Assembly: GCA_007644065.1 (NCBI GenBank)
Contig: VJWN01000013.1
Location: forward strand, 744,001 to 808,000
DNA length: 64,000 bases
Source of the DNA: Margaritispora aquatica
Lineage: Eukaryota; Ascomycota; Leotiomycetes; Helotiales; Discinellaceae
Reading direction: 5' to 3'
The translations under genes and the position numbers were made by a program. Position 1 is the stretch's first letter; each line of letters begins with the position of its first letter. The notes under the pieces were generated by a model that was not told the origin of the DNA, made no database searches, and was given only the letters and a program-made list of their open reading frames with translations. Positions 57,064 to 64,000 of this stretch are shown piece after piece.

Positions 57064-58126
57064 TCAAACCATACTACCCTCCTTACTCTCGCCCTCGATG
57101 TGCCTCTGGCCTTTACTCGGGGCCGGCCATGGTTTCCCATCCGCTCTGCCGACCGTACGCATGACAGCCCATCGTGTAATCCTCCTCCTCCACCCCGACA
57201 GAAAGATGACAGTGATTACGAACCAAATCATCTTCAGCCAGCTCTCCTCCAGATTCCGTCTCGCTTCCGTGTCCTCGAACCACTCCAGAATTTTAAGCTT
57301 CTCCATGTATCCCAATCGCGAGAAGACATCGAATTCACTCCAAAACAACATCCACATGGCCCAATTGCCAGTCGGGTGCGCGTCGAGCTTGATGGCCTCA
57401 AAGGCTTGGTAGTACCAGTCGTGTCCCTTTCCAAAAGGGCTGGGTAGGACATAGCTTATATCACCAGTCTTGTGGCACATCTTCTGACTCAGTCCGTGGT
57501 CGAGATATCGCAGTGCGAGCCTGTCGTCTTTATCTTCTTCTTTGTCGCCGTAGACATCCTTCTTCAGGAACTGTGGGATAGGATAGGCGTGTTCGCGAAG
57601 CATGTTGAATCCGGCTAGCGAGTAGAGCGTCCATATGTGCCGTCGGTAGCGGGGTCCAAACCACGGCTCTAGCAGGTCGCCGAGCGACGAGGTGGTTTTG
57701 TAGGTTGGCTCGTAGCAAGCCTCCCAGAGGGAGATTTTACCTGGGTGGTAGGAGCGAAAGATGGAATAGAGTGGCCATGCAGTGAGGCCTAGACATGTTG
57801 ATGAGCAGACGTCTAGGTGTGTGAAGATTTTATGGAGGATCTTGGGTGAGAGGTCTGTGAGTTTGGTTCGTTGGTTCTCGACGTCTGTTATATGTTAGTG
57901 AGATTTGTTATAGGTGTTCATGGGGTTACTTACAAGGTGGTGACCATTTGATCGTGGATTGAAGTGCTCGTCCTCCGGTGCTCTGTGCAAAATCGCCGTG
58001 TAGGGAAATATTTAGTGTCGCGGACAGGAAGTTCAAGAATGGATCTTTGGCTCGTGCAGCGAGATTAAGCTCCAGGGAAAGAAGACCCATGGCATGATGA
58101 GACGAAGATACTGATAAATGTTCCAT
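57064..58126 (-). CDS. F-box-like protein
   Basis: Two exons, 58126-57934 and 57884-57064, with a 49-nt intron (GTAAGT, branch CTAAC, ACAG), give 337 aa. The F-box-like motif LTDLSPKILHKIFTHLD with LGLTAWPLYSIF is at about 73-105, directly after the splice. The C-terminal half has no recognised repeat, so the substrate-binding part is unknown. A hydrophobic stretch WFVITVIFLSGW near the end could be a membrane anchor, unusual for an F-box protein. F-box proteins of this short type are presumed SCF ubiquitin-ligase adaptors through Skp1. Only 26 bases separate its ATG from a plus-strand frame at 58153. Confidence 0.75.
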
Positions 58127-58152
58127 TATGAGAATATGAGGTCGATCTGGTG

Positions 58153-58530
58153 ATGAAGACGCTTAACAATGTGTCCGAGGACAATATATCGGATGCTCTT
58201 AAGCCTCTATCCGATATCCGCGGGGTACTGTCGCGCTTCGACCTGCTCAGAGAATGTGACTGTGAAGGTATAGAATTGATGTCCTTCCTCGCTCAACGAG
58301 CTCGTTACAATAACTTGATCAAATGCACACAAGGAAATATCCTAGTTGAAAGAACAAAAAGAATGTACTTGACTACAAGAGTCTATGCGAAAAGAATAGC
58401 CAGATGGGATCAAAGCCAAAGTGGTCGGATGAGAAGTGAAGTAGAAGAACGAGTCAACTATGAGGAGCTCCGCAATAAACTAATAAACGAGAGTGAAGGA
58501 GCAGTCTGTTCTTGCAGATATCGGGATTGA
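58153..58530 (+). CDS. Hypothetical ORF, 125 aa, divergent to the F-box gene
   Basis: An ATG frame of 125 aa rich in charged residues, predicted helical (LAQRARYNNLIKCTQGN, RRMYLT-like). There is no known motif. It overlaps the region where the F-box promoter must lie (26 bases from its start codon), which makes a real gene less likely. Listed because length and composition are protein-like. Confidence 0.25.
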   Translation: MKTLNNVSEDNISDALKPLSDIRGVLSRFDLLRECDCEGIELMSFLAQRARYNNLIKCTQGNILVERTKRMYLTTRVYAKRIARWDQSQSGRMRSEVEERVNYEELRNKLINESEGAVCSCRYRD

Positions 58531-60049
58531 TAAGGGGTGGGAACAAAGCACAGTCCTTGTCTTTGCATGAAACGACGATCCAAAAACAAAGTGTATCGGA
58601 TGAACAAAGGAAGCGCATCTGTGCGGACATTGGTACCTGCATGAACGGTGGCGTCGGGAAAAACCAACAAATGTGCTGAAGAAGAATGCCAATGAGTGAC
58701 TTCGGATGATGTGCATTATGCATTGGTGATCTATAGTCCAATGGCATCCTATAGCTGACACATTATGGAATGGCTATCCTGGGTGGAGAAGCAAGTTGGA
58801 AATGCTAAAGATAATGCCAGGAAAAAGTATACCACTTGGGCGCTGATTGATCTCGGGAGGACTTGCTGGGCCGCAGCGATCTTTGCAAAAGGAGCATCTT
58901 GAGGCTCGACGTTCTCGTTTTCAGTCACATTTGTTGTTGGTAAACTCAAAGCTTTGGAGGTTGGAGGTTGCGGGGGCGACGTGGTGGTTTCGAGTTGATT
59001 GAAGAATGTGGAGCTTTCACACTCGACAATTTGAAGAGCGCAAAGACGACATCGCAAGAAGCATGCTCTCAGCACTGTATTGATTTCCGAAGGTGGAATT
59101 CTGGCTTGATCATTTGATCTGCTTGTGTTAGCCACACTTCGATAAAGATGGCTTCATGGAAGCTTCCGTGAAGAAAAGCATTCCATTCCAGGTGCTTTAC
59201 ACGTGATATCATTTCTTCTTTGGATATAAGATATTCGAGTTATTGGCTCATTTATTTCAGGATTAAGACAAGTAATAATATTCGGATCTTCAATTAGCTT
59301 CCGGGCTCGATGTGGATTAAGAAAAAACGAAGATGCATGTCCTATTGTCTTTTGATATCACGGGAGACCGGCGGCACCGGATTGTTTCTGCCGGCTGAAC
59401 CTTAAATCGACATCTCTTTCTGCTGTGAAATCAACGTCTCTTCAAGGAGACACACTTTACATCAGTTGACGATACAATATCACAAGTACTGAAGAGGTTC
59501 GTATCTACTCATCATATCGATGAAGTGCGTGTTCTGGATAAGTTTGCTGGACCTGACGGACTGCGCGGCCTCTCCTTGGTTGCAATTTGAATTGACCAGC
59601 AAACAAGCTTGGTGGTACAGCTTCAATTTTGTCCAGGAATGATGACATTGATTTGCATCAGATTTCTATCTGACTTGCCACCGAAGTCGAGTCTGTCCAT
59701 CACCGAATTATGATGTGAGAATTGACTAACACTGGAGCTACCCTGAGACACAAGTATACCAAAGACGCCAGTTTGTGTACTAGTAAACATAGTTGGCTTA
59801 GATGAGACCAACTTCGATCATAAGCTCTGGCCTCCTAGCAAGGCGAGCGGACTCATTAAGCCCGTGTAGTGCAACATTACCTATGTGATACAGCCCAACT
59901 AGCAAACATGTTAGGAAAATATGCTTATCCTCAACCAAAGATTCCATGGAACACTTTCAAGTATCTACTTTACCTTCTCAAAACTCGAAAGAATACAGCT
60001 TTATATCAAAAAGAAAGATGCATGCGATAGCAGTCGATATTCGCATGGA
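58531..60049. other. Intergenic, no supported gene
   Basis: A 128-codon minus frame (58749-59135) begins at GTG, and other frames are shadows. No motif was seen. Confidence 0.45.
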
Positions 60050-62166
60050 ATGAATTCTTTTAGTTTAGACGACTTGTGTGACGACAATTCATCTCGGGAA
60101 GAAGCTTCATCACTGAACACATTCGATCTAACAACAGGTGATTCTGTCTTGATAAATCCCCGTATCAATGAAGACACAAGGCAAGTTCCATGGGGTATTG
60201 GTTTACGGCTACCAATAACTATGGCTGAAACATTCTTATTTAGGACTGCCATAGCTGTTGGACGCCATATGTTCTACGCGTTTTCGGATGGCAAACCGGT
60301 CTACATAGTAAAGCATGCTCAGTGGTTACTAGAAGGCCTTAAACGCAGCCAAGAGTGGTACTTTCGATACGGAAATGGATTTGCAAACTTGGTTGAATTC
60401 CTTTTTGTTACGTTTCCTAGCATTCCACACCATTAATACGGCTGGACGAGAGTGAAGAGAACAAGAATGACCATTAGATGCCTGGATGCCATTTTTCAGG
60501 CTATGGACGATATCTTGTTTTTCTTTTCATGGGATTACGCTAGTCAGGCAAGGTTGGGCTATTCTATTGCAGTCGTCTCGTGGTATGTTGATTTTCAAAG
60601 GACGAGTGTCTGTTATTCTAAGTATTCCCACCACTGCTAAGTCGTCTAGGCTTCTACCTTTGATTGCCACAACCACGCCCGCAACATTGACAGTTATTCT
60701 TGAGAAATCTACTTTCAGACAAAACACGTCGGTTCCAATAATAGATTTCTCGATTGTGGATCCGTTATTTTCATATGACAACGGCAATGCACAAAGTGAC
60801 TATCTATCCTCTGATAAAGGTGTTACTCCGCCCTTGTCAAGAATAATGTCATCTGTTGCTTCGGATGCAAAGATAATTGCCATGAATGTTGTTATCCCAC
60901 ACGCGACATACAACTTAACTTTCCATGCTCCGTCTTTCGAATGTGAAACGCCATCACACGATACACACAGCAAGATTTTGCACGCTTTAAATAGCACTCA
61001 CGGATATGTGGTTGACCATAATAACATAGCATGGCTTGCTTTTGCTCCAACATCAGCAATCTTCAACTCTGTCAATGGCGAAAATGATTCCAAGCAGTAT
61101 CAAAAGTTTATCGCAGCTTGTGTGATGGGATCTAACAATCATCTCATCGATTCACCAAACTCGAGCTCTCTCTGGAGCCACTGCGAAGGGATCACGAATT
61201 CCACGACCTCTTCAGATTATCCAACCAATAATTGTCAACTCTGGATTTGGGTACAAAATGATACCTTCAATTGTGTCTTCAAGGACACCCAATTCATTGC
61301 GAGGTTTATTTTATCCTCTGATGGAACTCAGATCGTCGATCCCAGTTATTCTTTTAATTGGACTCGCAATAACTTGACTGGAAGTTATTAGGCCGTTACG
61401 AGTTCCATGGTCAACTAGATTACTGGTACTATATTCAGCACCTCCTCAGGGGTAATTACCTATCGGTCTAGAATGACAGAGAGCGCGATTCTAGGTGGAT
61501 TGCGCACTTACACCTCGGAATCCATCACTGTTATTTCACATGGAAGGATATCGACTGGAGTCACCTCAAATGCGACGAAATCTATTGCTCGCAACCTTAG
61601 CATTGGCGAATTGATTGAAGAGCCATCTGTAACTTGGCGCTAAGTCTGTCCAGTGCCGACCAAGTTCTGTAAGCATACTCTTGGCGTTACTTCATGGGTT
61701 TGCAGTCTTGCTAACTTTCACCCTCAGCTCTTCATCAACTGCGATTGTGACCATCAGATACTCGAGAAATGTGTATTTCTACAATAGACTTCCCCTTGTC
61801 ATCATATATGCAGTTGCAATTATTTTCTCGCTCGGTGTCGTCATTGTAGGTGGATCTACCCTCCACGAGAATTGTGTCAGTCATGGAAATACTCTATATA
61901 TTTCATGCATGAAATCTGTACCTTGTCTCAGTAACCCTGCTAAATGCTTCGCCTAGTCCACATTCATGACCACGACTCGGAACTCTCAACTTGATGCCAT
62001 CACTAAAGGCCATTCTTTGGGCACTGAGGATCTGGGTGAGAAACTCGCGAACACGAGATTAAGATTTGAGCTTCTCAAAAGGCTGAATGGTTCGGATTTG
62101 CCAAGAGCTGCGTTCGGACTGGATGGCGAGGTCGAGTATTTGAAGAAAGGTACCAAATGCCAATAA
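60050..62166 (+). pseudogene. Decayed gene for a fungal integral membrane protein
   Basis: Pieces of one family occur in order on the plus strand. LPITMAETFLFRTAIAV starts at about 60212; RCLDAIFQAMDDILFFFSW follows at about 60478, then a 67-nt-type intron with a proper GTATGT and CTAG, and LLPLIATTTPATLTVI. A large sequon-rich loop comes next. Then come ITGTIFSTSSGVITYRSRM and NLSIGELIEE, a last membrane helix (VIIYAVAIIFSLGVVIVGG) and TTRNSQLDAITKGHSLG. It is broken by a TAA at 60434 (unless in an intron), TAGs at 61389 and 61416, and a frameshift near 61635. Both TAGs fit CAG to TAG, a RIP-like change. Intact relatives are uncharacterised. No product is expected unless repaired by unusual splicing. 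Confidence 0.72.
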
Positions 62167-63132
62167 GCACACTGGTCAACGAAGGATGTGTCTCGATGTG
62201 GACCCCTACAAATCTCCCCACGTTTCATTTGACGGCAGCTTTGACAGTGGGTAATTCGGTTGTTGCTCTGACGGCATTTCATGTCATGTGATATCCAAGC
62301 TCGCGCTATTAGCGTGCATCTACGAATATTCCTTGCAAGCGCCGAGATTTCTTAGCCTTGGCTAAGATTCGCATAATCTTATTCTTAATGACCTCTGAGT
62401 CTAGGCTCATTTGCTTAAAGGACATGACAATGATCTGGTCACATGATAGATACTATTGGAGCGAAAGTTGGATTGATTAAAAATAAATAGGAGCAGTTAA
62501 CAGAGTCCCAGACCTCAAATTCAAAATTTAACGCCTATTGAATGAAGTAGAATATCTCAACATAAAACTAAGTGAAACGATCGAGACACCGACTCTATTC
62601 ATCGTCACATGTTACTTGCCCCAAAGAGTTGAATGACATCTCTTTGCCAAGATTCTATCGTTGATGAAAAGGGGTAGCGAGGGATTGTTTACTTTGCTCG
62701 CTTTGAAGAAATTCGAGATTGAAATGGAGACAACGAATTGATTTGAAATTCTATGCTTATGGCTGCTTGCAAGATTTTTCTTTGCTTAACAGCAGGTTAT
62801 GAGCAACGCCACTTTCCATGGAGGTTTTCAGATCACGAACTGAGGATTTTTGCGGCTTGAAACAGTCCCCATTCCGTGCCAATAACGGACTCTCGAAATC
62901 GTGGGGGAAGCTCGATGCAGAACCTCCATGCATGTGATGGATCAGCCTATCGTTTATCTTTATGGCGCAATTTGTCAACATGATTCGGTCTTATCTGGGG
63001 GTACGTACTAGTGCTACCCTGGCAACAACCTCAACCTCCTCGAATATATCTTCATCTGACCCCACAGCAAACGTGTCGCAAAACCATTTCCTCGGGTTCG
63101 TCTACTTTGTTTATCAAGTCCACATGTACACC
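62167..63132. other. Intergenic, no supported gene
   Basis: AT-rich around 62460-62560. A plus-strand frame open from 62962 leads into the transporter and may be its 5' UTR or an N-terminal extension. Confidence 0.45.
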
Positions 63133-64000
63133 ATGGGGGCCGAAACAGGCATTATCGCCTCATTCCTGGCGGCGATCCAAGCCTCCCTCTCCGTCCTATT
63201 GGTCATCTCTTACGGAGGTATCGCCGCAAAGTATGGTCTTCTCAACAGTACGGTCTCGAAATCCATCTCCAAAATATGCGTCCGAATGTTTCTTCCCGCT
63301 CTCCTCTTCACACAAATTGGATCTGAGCTGCATGCTGGCTCCGCATCTCGCTATCTCGTCATCTTCGTCTGGGCGCTAATATGTCATTTTATTTCATTCC
63401 TCATCGGCATAGCAGCTCATCTTCTGCTTGGAATGCCGGATTGGATCACTGCCGCCATCATGTTCAATAACACGACTTCCTATCCTTTGTTGCTTATCCA
63501 AAGTTTGGACGAGACGGGAATTTTAAGCAGTCTCATTATTGGAGATGAGACCACACGAGCAGGGATATCGAGGGCAAAGAGCTATTTTCTCGTGTTCGCG
63601 ACTGTATCAAGCTGTCTAACTTTCGCAGTTGGACCTAGATTGATTGATTCTGAACATGGTCCTGATGAGCCGAGCAAGGAGTCAGAGTCCGATGAGGAGC
63701 ATGACGAGGTTGATGACGACCAACAGCAGCAGGAAAACGGGAACAGTAGACGTTACTCAGACGAGGCATGTTCTCCTACAGACCAAACACAATTGCTCAT
63801 CCCGAACTTCGAACCTCGTCGTGTCTCCTCATCAGTGAGATTCTACCCCTCTCGTCGCCCTTCCGTAGCACCTGCCAGCACGATCAGCTACGATCGACGA
63901 CCATCTCTCATCCCACGGAAGAGGTGGTTCACTCTGAGCGAGCGCACAAAGTGGTGGCTTCTCTTCCTCTCAGATTTCCTGAACGCACCTCTGCTTGGTG
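63133..64000 (+). CDS. Auxin-efflux-carrier-type membrane transporter, partial (runs off the window)
   Basis: The frame is open from ATG 63133 (context ACACCATGG) to the window edge, at least 289 codons. MGAETGIIASFLAAIQASLSV opens the first helix, and FLPALLFTQIGSEL and FNNTTSYPLLLIQSL are the conserved helix signatures of the fungal membrane-transport/PIN-like family. The latter is the NTTS(Y/W)PLLL motif. After four to five helices an acidic, Gln-rich cytosolic loop (DEEHDEVDDDQQQQEN) begins, as in other members. The last visible residues start the second helix bundle. In-frame ATGs at 62962, 62980 and 63124 are possible alternative starts. It probably sits in the ER or plasma membrane, with substrate unknown. 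Confidence 0.88.
   Translation, partial: MGAETGIIASFLAAIQASLSVLLVISYGGIAAKYGLLNSTVSKSISKICVRMFLPALLFTQIGSELHAGSASRYLVIFVWALICHFISFLIGIAAHLLLGMPDWITAAIMFNNTTSYPLLLIQSLDETGILSSLIIGDETTRAGISRAKSYFLVFATVSSCLTFAVGPRLIDSEHGPDEPSKESESDEEHDEVDDDQQQQENGNSRRYSDEACSPTDQTQLLIPNFEPRRVSSSVRFYPSRRPSVAPASTISYDRRPSLIPRKRWFTLSERTKWWLLFLSDFLNAPLLG

Noticed and set aside
58749..59135. 128-codon minus frame
   Set aside because: Starts at GTG, low-complexity middle, no motif or splice-based start found.
61385..61418. A short intron that would remove both TAG codons of the decayed membrane gene
   Set aside because: The only candidate is about 35 nt with a weak donor (GTTATT). RIP-type nonsense changes explain both stops more simply.
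1..64000. tRNA, rRNA, CRISPR or complete transposase genes
   Set aside because: No cloverleaf-like B-box/anticodon arrangement, no repeat-spacer array and no transposase or reverse-transcriptase motif was found on reading both strands. Weak ones could be missed without a search tool.

Overview
This is nuclear DNA from a filamentous ascomycete (Pezizomycotina; a leotiomycete is my best guess). Genes carry short 43-110 nt introns with GTRNGT donors, CTRAY branch sites and YAG acceptors. Fungal families are present throughout: a DHA1 drug transporter, a PTH11-like receptor, 2EXR proteins, an AsaB/CmcJ-like oxidoreductase, an APH kinase and an arylamine N-acetyltransferase. No tRNA, rRNA or CRISPR was found. 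Multi-exon models were built by hand: splice sites were placed so that frames join and family motifs continue. They have no transcript support.

Layout. 0.5-10.3 kb: MFS transporter, one-finger C2H2 protein, low-complexity nuclear-type protein, small secreted protein. 12.9-16.7 kb: PI-PLC-like phosphodiesterase, a coiled-coil protein with two C-terminal membrane segments (CC-2TM), and a BTB/POZ relic. 17.6-31.0 kb: three 2EXR genes interspersed with an AsaB-like gene broken by one amber codon, an alpha/beta hydrolase, a PTH11-like receptor and an N-acetyltransferase. 31.4-45.8 kb: a second CC-2TM gene, two more BTB relics, a 10-exon 716-aa membrane protein, and a 1674-aa CC-2TM giant. 46.7-54.9 kb: a conserved housekeeping block with a PPR-like mitochondrial protein, a cytochrome c oxidase subunit 7-like protein, Rtt103 and an APH kinase. 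55-64 kb: a 626-bp MITE with 91-bp inverted termini and an 8-bp target duplication, an F-box protein, a decayed membrane-protein gene and the start of an auxin-efflux-carrier-type transporter.

The window alternates conserved core genes with accessory DNA. The accessory part shows repeat-induced-point-mutation (RIP)-like decay: stop codons and repeat differences fit CpA to TpA changes. The most novel-looking items are three proteins sharing a coiled-coil/TM/lumenal/TM architecture (two of them lie head-to-head with BTB relics), the MITE, and the amber-interrupted AsaB-like gene. No biosynthetic gene cluster or complete autonomous transposon is visible.
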